Source: an uncultured Eggerthellaceae bacterium (GTDB lineage Bacteria; Actinomycetota; Coriobacteriia; Coriobacteriales; Eggerthellaceae). From it: 64,000 bases of DNA. The DNA is taken from NCBI GenBank assembly GCA_934668515.1, contig CAKUNS010000005.1:6616-70615 (forward strand), read 5' to 3'. Positions 54,062 to 62,984 of this stretch are shown in pieces. Position 1 is the stretch's first letter; the number at the start of each line of letters is the position of its first letter. Position numbers and translations under genes: made by a program. The notes under the pieces were generated by a model. It had not been told where the DNA came from. It did no database searches and worked only from the letters and a program-made list of their open reading frames with translations.

Positions 54062-55429
54062 CTAAGCGCCAAGAACGCGAGCGGCAACCTGCTTCTTACG
54101 CGAAAGAACGCCGGGCATCCACGTGCCGCCCTCGCCCGTGCAACTGATGTCGAACGCGCGATTGACGATGCGACGATCGCCTTCGCAGATGAACTGGCTG
54201 CCCTCAGCCAAGATGTCGGTGACCATAAGCAGCACGAAGACATAGCCATGGTCGTTCAGGAGCTTGTTCATGTGTGCGCGGATCTCCTTCTCGCGCTGCA
54301 TGCACGTGGCAAGGTCGACGGTCTCGTGCTGAGCGATAAGAACGACGCCGCCGTCGGGGAGCTCGAACTCCTTGGAATCGGCGCCAACGAACTTCTCGAT
54401 GGGCATGTCAGCGTCGCCGCCGCGCATACGGAACACGCGCATGCCGTAAGCGATGGGCTCTTCCCCGATGATTTCACCCAGCTTGTTGGCAACCTGAGCA
54501 TCGATGTCGGTTGCGGTCGGGGACTTCAGCATAACCGTGTCGGTCATGATGGCCGACAGCAGCACGCGAGCGATGTTCTGCGGAAGCTCGACGCCCAAGC
54601 GGTTGAACTCCATGGCAACGATCGTTGCGGTCGAGCCTACGGGGAGGTTCATGAACTTGATGGGGTTGACCGTGCTGACATCGGCGATGCGATGATGATC
54701 GATAACCTCGACGACCTCGGCCTCCTCGATGCCGTCGGCAGCCTGACGAAGCTCGTTATGGTCGACCAGGATGACCTTGCGGCGCGGACGAACGGCGACG
54801 TCGGAACGAGTGACGATGCCTGCGGCGCGACCCTGCTCGTCGATAACGAGAGCCTCGCGAAGAGAGCTGGTCATAAGCTCGTCAACGGCCTCGGACAGGA
54901 TGCCGTCCTTGTCGAGCTTCAGAACCTCGACCTCGGTGAGGTCCTCGACCTTCTGGTCGAGGGAAGCGATAAGGTCCTCGGCAACGGCCTTCTCGGCTGC
55001 ACCGGTCTGCATGAGGTCGGTAGCCGCGACATAACGCCATGCCAGCATGCGCAGGGTCATAAGGCCACGGCACGTGCCGTCCTCGTTCTCGACGACCAAA
55101 GCACGAACGTTGTGCTCGCGCATAGCGCGACCGGCATCAAGAAGACGAGCATCGGCCTTGATGGAATACGGATTCGACGTCATGACATCGGAAACACGAG
55201 CATGAAGGTTGCTGATGAGCATGGGAGGCTCGATGCCGTTCTCTTCAAGAACCTTCGCCGTTTCGGGCGGAAGAGGCCCAAGACGAGCCGGAACGTATTC
55301 GGTCGGCTTGGTCTTGCCACCGGAATCGCGCTTGGCCAGCTCGTTCTTCAAGTATGCATAGCCGACTGCCGCGCAGATGGCGTCGTTATCCGGATTCTTG
55401 TGACCAACGACGATGGTAGGTGCCGTCAT
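54062..55429 (-). CDS. ppaC: Manganese-dependent inorganic pyrophosphatase with CBS domains (family II)
   Basis: Cytoplasmic enzyme that hydrolyses pyrophosphate to drive biosynthesis. The 455-aa protein has the DHH-family N-terminus VVGHKNPDNDAICAA, the motif VIDHHRIAD in the middle, and the C-terminal DHHA2-type region with the substrate-binding SRKKQV. Two CBS modules are inserted (about 80-135 and 175-215), without the DRTGG domain found in some relatives; in characterised CBS-pyrophosphatases they bind adenine nucleotides that regulate activity. The ATG at 55427-55429 has AAGGGG at a better distance than the ATG 6 bp upstream. Confidence 0.93.
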   Translation of the reverse strand: MTAPTIVVGHKNPDNDAICAAVGYAYLKNELAKRDSGGKTKPTEYVPARLGPLPPETAKVLEENGIEPPMLISNLHARVSDVMTSNPYSIKADARLLDAGRAMREHNVRALVVENEDGTCRGLMTLRMLAWRYVAATDLMQTGAAEKAVAEDLIASLDQKVEDLTEVEVLKLDKDGILSEAVDELMTSSLREALVIDEQGRAAGIVTRSDVAVRPRRKVILVDHNELRQAADGIEEAEVVEVIDHHRIADVSTVNPIKFMNLPVGSTATIVAMEFNRLGVELPQNIARVLLSAIMTDTVMLKSPTATDIDAQVANKLGEIIGEEPIAYGMRVFRMRGGDADMPIEKFVGADSKEFELPDGGVVLIAQHETVDLATCMQREKEIRAHMNKLLNDHGYVFVLLMVTDILAEGSQFICEGDRRIVNRAFDISCTGEGGTWMPGVLSRKKQVAARVLGA

Positions 55430-55543
55430 GTACATCCCCTTTTATCTTTTCGTTCCCGCATGCTGCGGGGCCTTACGCCAGCCGACTCGATCGGCCGGGC
55501 TTTCACTGATAACCTTGGCTATTTTACGCCGCGATTCGCGCCC

Positions 55544-57919
55544 CTACGAAATCTTGACAATGGGCGCGTAATCCTTAAGCAGCTTCTTGGTCTGACCAAG
55601 CTTGCTGAAGTACACATATATAGTATCGCCGTCAACCTTCGAAACTGTTCCGCGACCGAAGGTCTTGTGGGTAACCGCATCGCCCTTGGCGAACGTTCCT
55701 GCGGCTCCTGATTTTTTCTGAGCAGCGGGAGACGGAGCGAAACTCGAAGAGCCGCCACGCGCCCTGGCGCCCGAGCCCGAAGCGCTCGACCTGCCGAACA
55801 CGCGCCCTCCCCCAGCTTCCGAGCCGGAGCCAGCGATGCCACGACGGCTTCCACGCTTCTCCCAGCCCGTGCCCGAGAAACCCGCAGAACCCACGCCCGA
55901 CGTCGCACGAAGCTCGTCAGGGATCTCGCCGATGAAGCGCGACTGCGGGTTCACCTGCGTCTGGCCGAAAATCTGGCGCTGCGAAGCACAGGTGAGGTAC
56001 AAGTACTTTCGTGCACGCGTGATGGCAACGTAGGCAAGACGACGTTCCTCTTCGATGCCCGACGAATCGCCCATCGAATTCATGTGCGGGAACAGGCTTT
56101 CTTCCATGCCGGCCACGAACACGCAATCGAACTCGAGGCCCTTCGACGAATGCACCGTCATAAGCGTGACGGCGGTTCCGTCATCGGAGGCACTGTCAAG
56201 GTCGGTGCGCAGACGCACCCATTCGACGAAATCGGCCAAAGAGTCGCCGCGCAAAACACGAACGGCAGGAGCCCCACCGTCTTCAAACGGAACGGCGTCA
56301 TCGCCGCCGTCATCGCGCAGCGCCGCAGTAGGAGCCTCAAAAACGGCATCTTCGTCTTCGTGCGTGTCGACGAACTCGTCGACAACGCCCAGGAATTCCT
56401 TGATGTTCTCGATGCGGCTGCGCGCCTCATCGGTGTTCTCAAGCTCGAGCGCGGTGACAAGACCCGACTTGTCGATGATGGCCTCGATGACTTTGCGCAG
56501 GTCGCCTTCATAGGAACGTGCCTCGTTCAGCACCGACACGAACCCGGCGATGGCGTTTCGCGTGGGAGCGCGCAGATCGGGGTCGACGATGGAAAGCTCA
56601 GCCGCATTCATGAACGTGGTTTGGTTCTCGGCGGCAATGGCCGCGATGCGCTCGATGGTGGTCTTGCCGATGCCGCGGCGAGGCACGTTGATGACGCGCT
56701 TGGCAGCCATGTCGTCGGCGGGGTTCACCACCAGCGTGAGATAAGCCATGACGTCGCTGATTTCCTGGCGCTCGAAGAATCGCGTGCCGCCGACGATGCG
56801 ATACGGCACACCCGCGCGCAGAAGCATATCTTCAAGCATACGGCTTTGGGCGTTCGTGCGGTAGAAAACCGCCATTTGGTTGTAGCTCATGCCCTCGCTG
56901 CGGCGCTTCTCGATCTGACCGGCGATCCAGCGCCCCTCATCACGTTCATCGGGCGCGGTGTACACCTGAATGCACTCGCCGTTCTCGGAATCGGTGAAAA
57001 GGCGCTTGGCTTTTCGGTACTGGTTGTTGGCGATGACCGCGTTAGCCGCCGCCAAGATGTTTCCGACGCTGCGGTAGTTCTGCTCGAGCTTGACCGTGAC
57101 GCAGTTGGGGTAGTCCTTCTCGAATTCAAGGATGTTGCGGATGTCCGCGCCGCGCCAACTGTAAATGGACTGGTCGTCATCGCCGACGACCATGATGTTC
57201 TGATGCCCCGCGGCAAGAAGGCGCGTGAGCTCGTACTGGGCATGGTTCGTATCCTGATACTCGTCCACCAACAAATAGCGGAAACGCTGCTGGTAAGCGT
57301 TCAGGATCTCGGGGTGGTACTTCAGCAGGAGGAAGGTGTACAGCAGCAGGTCGTCGAAGTCGAAGGCGTTGGCCTGCTTCATGCGCTCCTGCATGACCTT
57401 GTAAACGCGCGCGGCCTGCTTTCCCACCGGGTCGCTTGCCGCGTCGGCGAAGACGTCCGCAACCTGCAGCTCGTTTTTCGCAGTGGAGATGCGATTGCGC
57501 AGAGCGTTGATGGGATAACGGCGCGGATCGATATTGAGCTCGGCCATGATCTCCTTCACCAGACGCTTCGAATCGGAATCGTCGTAGATGGTGAAGTTCT
57601 TCGAGAAACCGAGCACGTCGGCGTCGGCGCGCAAGATGCGAACGCACATGCTGTGGAACGTGGACACCCACATGCCGCGAACCTGACCACCGATGATGCC
57701 CTGCAAACGCTCGCGCATTTCAGCTGCGGCCTTGTTCGTGAACGTGATGGCCATGATCTCCCACGGAGCCACGCCGAGGTCTTGGATCATATGAGCGATG
57801 CGGTATGTAAGCACACGCGTCTTGCCCGAGCCAGCGCCAGCCAATACAAGCAGCGGCCCTTCGGTGCACTCGGCGGCCTGACGCTGCGGGCCGTTCAATA
57901 CGCTAAGATCTACCGGCAT
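55544..57919 (-). CDS. pcrA: UvrD/PcrA-type ATP-dependent DNA helicase
   Basis: Superfamily 1A 3'-5' helicase for repair and plasmid/fork processing, 791 aa. It has motif Q (LNGPQRQAA), Walker A AGAGSGKT, motif II DEYQDTN, motif III GDDDQSIYSWRGA and motif VI VAITRARKYLYL. After a glycine/serine-rich linker (about 690-745) it ends in a Tudor-like segment (GTVSKVDGDTIYVYF) that in PcrA contacts RNA polymerase. The ATG at 57917-57919 follows AGGGGGAT; the ORF reads 64 further codons upstream through the serC terminator with no similarity. Confidence 0.95.
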   Translation of the reverse strand: MPVDLSVLNGPQRQAAECTEGPLLVLAGAGSGKTRVLTYRIAHMIQDLGVAPWEIMAITFTNKAAAEMRERLQGIIGGQVRGMWVSTFHSMCVRILRADADVLGFSKNFTIYDDSDSKRLVKEIMAELNIDPRRYPINALRNRISTAKNELQVADVFADAASDPVGKQAARVYKVMQERMKQANAFDFDDLLLYTFLLLKYHPEILNAYQQRFRYLLVDEYQDTNHAQYELTRLLAAGHQNIMVVGDDDQSIYSWRGADIRNILEFEKDYPNCVTVKLEQNYRSVGNILAAANAVIANNQYRKAKRLFTDSENGECIQVYTAPDERDEGRWIAGQIEKRRSEGMSYNQMAVFYRTNAQSRMLEDMLLRAGVPYRIVGGTRFFERQEISDVMAYLTLVVNPADDMAAKRVINVPRRGIGKTTIERIAAIAAENQTTFMNAAELSIVDPDLRAPTRNAIAGFVSVLNEARSYEGDLRKVIEAIIDKSGLVTALELENTDEARSRIENIKEFLGVVDEFVDTHEDEDAVFEAPTAALRDDGGDDAVPFEDGGAPAVRVLRGDSLADFVEWVRLRTDLDSASDDGTAVTLMTVHSSKGLEFDCVFVAGMEESLFPHMNSMGDSSGIEEERRLAYVAITRARKYLYLTCASQRQIFGQTQVNPQSRFIGEIPDELRATSGVGSAGFSGTGWEKRGSRRGIAGSGSEAGGGRVFGRSSASGSGARARGGSSSFAPSPAAQKKSGAAGTFAKGDAVTHKTFGRGTVSKVDGDTIYVYFSKLGQTKKLLKDYAPIVKIS

Positions 57920-57983
57920 GGATCCCCCTGGTTTCATGTGTTGGAAAATGCTCCGAAACGAAGCGCATGAAATGATAGCACGC

Positions 57984-58017
57984 AAAAGACCCGCCTCATG
58001 AAACGAAGACGGGCCTT
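57984..58017 (-). terminator. Rho-independent terminator after serC
   Basis: Minus-strand stem AAGGCCCGTC/GGCGGGTCTT (10 bp, two G-T pairs), 12-nt loop, followed by TTTGCGTG, about 130 bp after the serC stop. Confidence 0.7.
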
Positions 58018-58147
58018 GATGAAAGAACGTAACCAACGGTTGGAAAACATCTACGATTCGCTGAACAGGAAATTCATTCGCTGCCAGCGAGTTTCGATCG
58101 GAAAAGGCCATGCGGCGCGCAACCGCCCAGGCCTCGCACAGGCTTAA

Positions 58148-59230
58148 TTAAGCGTTTTCCTTCTCGAACTGCTCCATGAACGACACAAGAGCTTGCACGC
58201 CCTCGATGGGCATGGCGTTGTAGATGCTTGCACGCATGCCGCCAACCGAACGGTGGCCCTTGATGTTGGCGATGCCGTGCTGGGCGGCCTCGGCGCAGAA
58301 CTTGGCGTCGAGGTCGGCGTCGCCCGTGATGAACGGAACGTTCATGATGGAGCGGTCCTCCTTGCGAGCCGTTCCCTTGAAGAGCTTGCTCTGGTCGAGG
58401 TAATCGTACAGCAGCTGCGCCTTCTCGCGGTTGCGGGCCGCGATGCCTTCAAGACCGCCCTGGGCTTTGAGCCACTTGAAAACCAAGCCGCAAATGTAAA
58501 TGGTGTAGCACGGCGGGGTGTTGTTCAGGCTGCCCTTATCGGCATTGACCTTCCAGTTAAGGATGGTCGGGGTGCCCGCGAGAACCTCGTCAGTAACCAG
58601 ATCTTCTCGAGCGATGACGATGGCGACGCCCGCAGGACCGATGTTCTTCTGCACGCCGCCATAGATAACGCCGTATTTCGAGACGTCCATAGGCTCGGAG
58701 AGGAACATGGAGGACACGTCGGAAACAAGGGGCTTGCCCTGAGTGTCGGGGAGCTTGTGATACGTGGTGCCGGTGATGGTCTCGTTCTGGCAAATGTATA
58801 CGTAATCCGCGTCGGGCGAGATCTTAAGGCCGTCGGTTTCGGGCACGTAGCTGAAATTACCGTCCTTGCTGCTTGCCAGAATGTTCACTTGACCATACAT
58901 CTGGGCTTCCTTGGCAGCCTTGTTGGACCAGCTGCCGGAAACGATGTAGTCGGCAACCTTGTTGCGCATGAGATTCATGGGGATGGCCGCGAACTGAGCG
59001 GTAGCGCCTCCCTGCATGAAGATGACGCGGTAGTTGTCGGGAATGCCCATAAGCTCGCGCAGGTCGGCCTCGGCGTCGTCGATGATTCCCTGGAACTCCT
59101 TCGAGCGATGGCTCATTTCCATAACGGACATACCGCACCCGTGGTAGTCGAGCATCTCGGCAGCGGCCTGCTTGAGAACCTCCTCGGGAAGGACGGCGGG
59201 ACCGGCGGAAAAGTTGTAAACCCTGGTCAT
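58148..59230 (-). CDS. serC: Phosphoserine aminotransferase
   Basis: PLP enzyme for the second step of serine synthesis. The 360-aa protein begins VYNFSAGPAVLPEEVL, has MQGGATAQFAAIPMNL and the PLP lysine in YGGVQKNIGPAG, and ends with the family C-terminus (MRASIYNAMPIEGVQ). No serA or serB is adjacent. It has its own promoter at 59298-59324 and terminator, so it is monocistronic. Confidence 0.96.
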   Translation of the reverse strand: MTRVYNFSAGPAVLPEEVLKQAAAEMLDYHGCGMSVMEMSHRSKEFQGIIDDAEADLRELMGIPDNYRVIFMQGGATAQFAAIPMNLMRNKVADYIVSGSWSNKAAKEAQMYGQVNILASSKDGNFSYVPETDGLKISPDADYVYICQNETITGTTYHKLPDTQGKPLVSDVSSMFLSEPMDVSKYGVIYGGVQKNIGPAGVAIVIAREDLVTDEVLAGTPTILNWKVNADKGSLNNTPPCYTIYICGLVFKWLKAQGGLEGIAARNREKAQLLYDYLDQSKLFKGTARKEDRSIMNVPFITGDADLDAKFCAEAAQHGIANIKGHRSVGGMRASIYNAMPIEGVQALVSFMEQFEKENA

Positions 59231-59297
59231 ACGAATCTCCCTAACTTGTTGAATGAAACGTTGCGGACAAAGTCTACCGCTAATGTAGGACTTGTCG

Positions 59298-59324
59298 AAT
59301 ATACCACGGTATGAGGCATTGCAA
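59298..59324 (-). promoter_or_regulatory. Promoter of serC
   Basis: Minus-strand TTGCAA (59319-59324), 15-bp spacer, TATATT (59298-59303) with an extended -10 TGG. The short spacer is offset by the extended -10. Confidence 0.5.
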
Positions 59325-59463
59325 GCCTTAACCGCAAAACGTCTCGGTAATCAGCCTGCAAAACCGCAGCGGACGACTACGAATGACAAGGCAACGCCCC
59401 CCGATCGACGGAATGCGATGCCAAACCCGAGCAACAGGAACGAAGGTACCAAGAAAGCCCCTT

Positions 59464-59491
59464 TGCAAACCGTTTGTAAAGGGATTGTAAA
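59464..59491 (-). promoter_or_regulatory. PHO-box-like repeat array, minus strand
   Basis: Three hexamers reading TTTACA, TTTACA and TTTGCA on the minus strand, at plus-strand starts 59486, 59475 and 59464, exactly 11 bp apart. This matches the TT(A/T/C)ACA N5 arrangement bound by PhoP in Bacillus. Confidence 0.65.
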
Positions 59492-59544
59492 AAATGACCT
59501 TTAGCTGGACGATAGCGCCATTTCGCATTCGCATATCCCAATCA

Positions 59545-59583
59545 CTTACCAATCGTTTACACTCTTTTTGCATGGGATTTACC
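59545..59583 (+). promoter_or_regulatory. PHO-box-like repeat array, plus strand, ahead of pit
   Basis: Four hexamers CTTACC, TTTACA, TTTGCA and TTTACC at 59545, 59556, 59567 and 59578, each 11 bp apart. The array ends 35 bp before the transporter ATG, as expected for an activator site just upstream of the -10. Confidence 0.7.
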
Positions 59584-59618
59584 ATGTAAAACCGTATTGG
59601 TCAGCTTGAAGGACATCG

Positions 59619-60668
59619 ATGGACCTTTCACTCGCTGCGTTCGTGGCTCAAATGGCCACGTACCCGTCACTTGCAGTCATCATCCTGCTCGTGCTTCTTG
59701 TAACCATTATTTCGGGCGCCACCGACGCCCCCAACGCGATTGCCACCGCGGTCTCCACCCGCTGCCTCTCGCCCACCGCCGCGCTCATCCTTGCCGCCGT
59801 GTTCAACTTCATCGGCCTGGTTGGCATGACCTACATCTCCACCGCCGTTGCGCATACCATGTTCGGCATGGTCAATTTCTCTGGGCAAACGCACATGGCG
59901 CTCCTGGCGCTTGAGGCTGCCATGATCGCCTCCATCAGCTGGGGTTTCTTCTGCTGGTGGAAAGGAATCCCCGCCTCGAAGTCCCACTCCCTCATCGCCG
60001 GCATCACCGGCGGCGCCATCGCGATGAACGGTTTTGCGGGCGTTGTTCCCGGCGAATGGGTGAAGGTCATCTACGGCATGGTCTTCTCGCTTGCAGCAGG
60101 CTTCCTTCTGGGTTGGGTTGCCGTGCGCGTCGTCGAGTGGCTGTTCGCGCGCGTCGACAGGCGCAGGACTTCGACCGTATTCGTCATCACGCAGGATATC
60201 TGCGCGGCGGGCCTTTCCTTCCTCCATGGCGCCCAGGACGGCCAGAAGTTCATGTCCATCGCAATGCTTGGCATCGCCCTTTCGTTCGGCATGGAAACCG
60301 ACGGTTCCACGGGCTTCCCCCTGTGGCTGATGATCACCTGCTCGTTGGCGATCTCGCTCGGCACGCTTATCGGCGGCAAGCGAATCATCAAATCGGTTGC
60401 CATGGACATGGTCAAACTCGAGAAATATCAGGGCGTCGCCGCATCGACCAGCACCATCATCACACTGTTCATCTCGTCGATCACCGGCATGCCCGTCTCC
60501 ACTTCGCACGCATCGACTGCCGCCATCATGGGCGTCGGCGCATCGAAGAACCCCCGCCATGTCAAATGGGATGTCGCCAAAAACATGGTTACCGCCTGGA
60601 TCCTCACGTTCCCTTGCTGCGGCCTTATCGGTTACGCCTTGGCGAGCCTGTTCATGATGGTCTTCTAA
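59619..60668 (+). CDS. pit: PiT family inorganic phosphate transporter
   Basis: A 349-aa membrane protein with about ten hydrophobic segments, of the low-affinity metal-phosphate/H+ (or Na+) symporter family. The two inverted-repeat signatures are GATDAPNAIATAVSTR near residue 33 (usually GANDxxNA) and, in the second half, PVSTSHASTAAIMGVG; the later HGAQDGQKF is also typical. The ATG follows GAAGGA. The gene stands alone on the plus strand, without the usual PhoU-like neighbour, behind two PHO-box-like arrays that suggest induction on phosphate limitation. Confidence 0.92.
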   Translation: MDLSLAAFVAQMATYPSLAVIILLVLLVTIISGATDAPNAIATAVSTRCLSPTAALILAAVFNFIGLVGMTYISTAVAHTMFGMVNFSGQTHMALLALEAAMIASISWGFFCWWKGIPASKSHSLIAGITGGAIAMNGFAGVVPGEWVKVIYGMVFSLAAGFLLGWVAVRVVEWLFARVDRRRTSTVFVITQDICAAGLSFLHGAQDGQKFMSIAMLGIALSFGMETDGSTGFPLWLMITCSLAISLGTLIGGKRIIKSVAMDMVKLEKYQGVAASTSTIITLFISSITGMPVSTSHASTAAIMGVGASKNPRHVKWDVAKNMVTAWILTFPCCGLIGYALASLFMMVF

Positions 60669-60692
60669 ACAAGCCATGAAATATTAAACAGC

Positions 60693-60723
60693 AAAGGCAG
60701 CGTGATTCGCTGCCTTTTGTTTT
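60693..60723 (+). terminator. Rho-independent terminator between pit and prmC
   Basis: Stem AAAGGCAGCG/CGCTGCCTTT, 5-nt loop, then TGTTTTG on the plus strand. It lies between convergent genes and may serve both, although the minus-strand T content is lower. Confidence 0.85.
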
Positions 60724-60740
60724 GCTTGCTGCTGGGAAGA

Positions 60741-61787
60741 CTAAGCCGGCTTGCGCGCCGTAAGAACGCGAGGGCGATCCGTAAGATCGAAAACAATGCG
60801 AACATCAACGAGACCAGCCTGCTCAGCAATGGTCTTCGCTGCGTCGAGGCATGTCTCGTGCAGTTCGAAAGCGCATCCGCCGCCAGGTTTAAGCGCCAAA
60901 GCGCACCAGCCAACCAAACGACGGAATAAGTCAAGGCCGTCGGCACCGCCATCAAGAGCAAGGCGCGGCTCGAACTTCGACACTTCGTCGGGAATGTCGT
61001 CGAGAACCGCAGTGGGAACATATGGCGGGTTGGAAACAACCAGATCGAACAAACCGACGAGCGAAGGGTCGATACCCTCCCCCAAGTCGCTTTCGATGAC
61101 GTCAACGCGATCCATCAGGCCAAGGGAGGCGGCGTTGTGCCCAGCCAAGGCGAGCGCTTCGGGAGCGATATCAGTTGCGACGACATGCGTTGACGGGTGT
61201 TCGTAAGCGATTGAGCAGGCGATGCAGCCGCTGCCCGTGCAGATGTCGGCAACCAAAAGCCCTCGATCGCCCTGGCGCGACGCGACCTCGTCTCGCGCAG
61301 CCTGAACAGCGCGGCGCACGTTGTCGTAAGAATCGCCCTCGACCGACCCCTCAAGAACAGCGTCAGCCCCGTTGGCAAGCGCCTCGATGAAGCCATCGTC
61401 GGCAGCACGCGGGCGCGGCGCCGCGGGAAGAAGCGACAGCGCCTCACTGACCAGGACCTCGGTTTCGGGCCTGGGGATAAGAACACCGGGGGCCGTTTTC
61501 ACCATGATATGGCGGAAGGCGACCTCGCCTGCGATGTACTGCAAAGGCTCTCCGGCAGCGCGCCTGACCACATAGTTGTGAAGCACATCAAGCTCTGCCT
61601 TAACCAGCTGACGGTCGAAGCTCATGTAAAGGTCGGTGCGGCTCATGCCGCACGCTTCCGAGATCAGCCACTCTGCAGAAAGCCGCGGGTTCCCATCGCC
61701 TTTAGACTGAAGGTAGGTGCGCGTCCAATCGAGGGCGCGCTTCACCGTCCAGCTTTCGCCGGCAGCGCTTTGAGACGATGCGGTCAT
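60741..61787 (-). CDS. prmC: Peptide chain release factor N5-glutamine methyltransferase
   Basis: Methylates the glutamine of the GGQ motif in release factors. The 348-aa protein has an N-terminal helical domain and the SAM-binding CTGSGCIACSIA, then the active-site NPPY in VVSNPPYVPT. A region between the two (about 115-180) is longer than usual, making the protein about 60 aa above the family's common length. It starts 3 bp before the prfA stop codon in the standard prfA-prmC pair. Confidence 0.95.
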   Translation of the reverse strand: MTASSQSAAGESWTVKRALDWTRTYLQSKGDGNPRLSAEWLISEACGMSRTDLYMSFDRQLVKAELDVLHNYVVRRAAGEPLQYIAGEVAFRHIMVKTAPGVLIPRPETEVLVSEALSLLPAAPRPRAADDGFIEALANGADAVLEGSVEGDSYDNVRRAVQAARDEVASRQGDRGLLVADICTGSGCIACSIAYEHPSTHVVATDIAPEALALAGHNAASLGLMDRVDVIESDLGEGIDPSLVGLFDLVVSNPPYVPTAVLDDIPDEVSKFEPRLALDGGADGLDLFRRLVGWCALALKPGGGCAFELHETCLDAAKTIAEQAGLVDVRIVFDLTDRPRVLTARKPA

Positions 61788-61789
61788 GC

Positions 61790-62863
61790 TTAAACGACCT
61801 GCTCAAGCTTCTTCGCACGGTCGGCAGCCTGAAGCGCCGTGATGAGGTCGCCCAAATCGTTTCCAGTCAGAACACCGCTGTAGGTGCCGTTGTATCCGAT
61901 TCGATGGTCGGTCACGCGGTCTTGAGGCGCATTGTAGGTGCGGATCTTCTCGGAACGGTCACCTGTACCGATCTGACCGCGACGCTCGGCGTCTTCGGCT
62001 GCGTGCTGCTCTTCGAGCATCTTGTCGTACAGACGGGCGCGAAGAACGGCCATTGCCGCGATTTTGTTCTGAAGCTGGGATTTCTGATCCTGAGACTGAA
62101 CGACCAAACCCGTGGGAAGATGCGTGATGCGCACGGCAGAGTCGGTGGTGTTAACGCACTGACCGCCCGGGCCGCCCGCGCGGTACACGTCGATGCGCAG
62201 ATCATTCTGATTAATCTCGATTTCGAGTTCGTCAGCCTCGGGCAGGACGGCTACGGTTGCCGTGGACGTATGGATACGGCCCTGGCTCTCGGTCTTGGGA
62301 ACGCGCTGCACGCGATGAACGCCCGACTCGAACTTCATGACCGAGTAAACGCGATCGCCCTTCACCTTGAACTGGATTTCCTTGTAGCCACCTGCGTCGG
62401 AGGGGGAAACATCAAGGGTCTCGACCTTCCATTTGCGGGACTGAGCAAAACGCTCGTACATCTTGTACAAATCGCCAGCGAAGATGGCGGCCTCGTCACC
62501 GCCTGCGCCGGCACGGATCTCGACGATGATGTCCTTATCGTCGGCAGGATCGGCGGGAATGAGCATGAACTTGATGTTCTCTTCGATCTTCGGGAGGCGA
62601 TCCTCGATATCGGCGATCTCGGACTGCGCGAACTCCTTCATATCGGGATCGGCGAGCATCTCTTTAGCAGCTTCAAGATCATCCTCGGCCGAAAGGTACG
62701 CGCGAGCTTCGGCAACCAACGGGCCCTGGTTTGCGTACTCCTTAGCCAGACGGTTGTATTCCTTCTGGTTGGCGATGACGCTTGGGTCGGTCATCTTGGC
62801 CTGAAGCTCTTCGTAAGCCTTGATGATCTTCTCGAGCTTCTCGCGCATGTTCGCTTCTTGCAT
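61790..62863 (-). CDS. prfA: Peptide chain release factor 1
   Basis: Recognises UAA and UAG stop codons. The 357-aa protein has the catalytic GGQ in AGGPGGQCVNTTDSAV and the stop-codon tripeptide P-x-T in RVQRVPKTESQGRIHTS (PKT). The ATG at 62861-62863 is preceded by GGGGGAC; a second ATG 15 bp later is possible, and the ORF upstream overlaps the trxB terminator. Its glutamine is the target of PrmC, encoded next. Confidence 0.96.
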   Translation of the reverse strand: MQEANMREKLEKIIKAYEELQAKMTDPSVIANQKEYNRLAKEYANQGPLVAEARAYLSAEDDLEAAKEMLADPDMKEFAQSEIADIEDRLPKIEENIKFMLIPADPADDKDIIVEIRAGAGGDEAAIFAGDLYKMYERFAQSRKWKVETLDVSPSDAGGYKEIQFKVKGDRVYSVMKFESGVHRVQRVPKTESQGRIHTSTATVAVLPEADELEIEINQNDLRIDVYRAGGPGGQCVNTTDSAVRITHLPTGLVVQSQDQKSQLQNKIAAMAVLRARLYDKMLEEQHAAEDAERRGQIGTGDRSEKIRTYNAPQDRVTDHRIGYNGTYSGVLTGNDLGDLITALQAADRAKKLEQVV

Positions 62864-62923
62864 GTTCGTGTCCCCCACTGAATCTGAAATGGAATGGCGC
62901 CATTCTAGCAAGAAGGCGCACAA

Positions 62924-62967
62924 CGAAAAAGCTGCAAGGAACGATTCTACAACCACTCCTTGCAGCT
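62924..62967 (-). terminator. Rho-independent terminator after trxB
   Basis: Minus-strand perfect 11-bp stem AGCTGCAAGGA/TCCTTGCAGCT with a 16-nt loop, followed by TTTTCGTTG. Confidence 0.85.
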
Positions 62968-62984
62968 CTCGTTTTAAATGGCAG

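Larger units (their letters stand above)
59231..59618. promoter_or_regulatory. Divergent control region between serC and the phosphate transporter
   Basis: About 390 bp holding the serC promoter on one side and two sets of 11-bp-spaced hexamer repeats near the transporter. The remainder (about 59325-59460) shows no gene or recognised structure. Confidence 0.6.

Noticed and set aside
53954..57970. Two plus-strand open frames of 585 and 628 codons
   Set aside because: Antisense of the CBS-pyrophosphatase and the PcrA helicase; no motifs and no ribosome binding sites.
59464..59583. Reading the TTTACA repeats as a CRISPR-like or simple repeat array
   Set aside because: Units are 6 bp with 5-bp variable spacers and follow an 11-bp helical period, which fits a transcription factor array instead.
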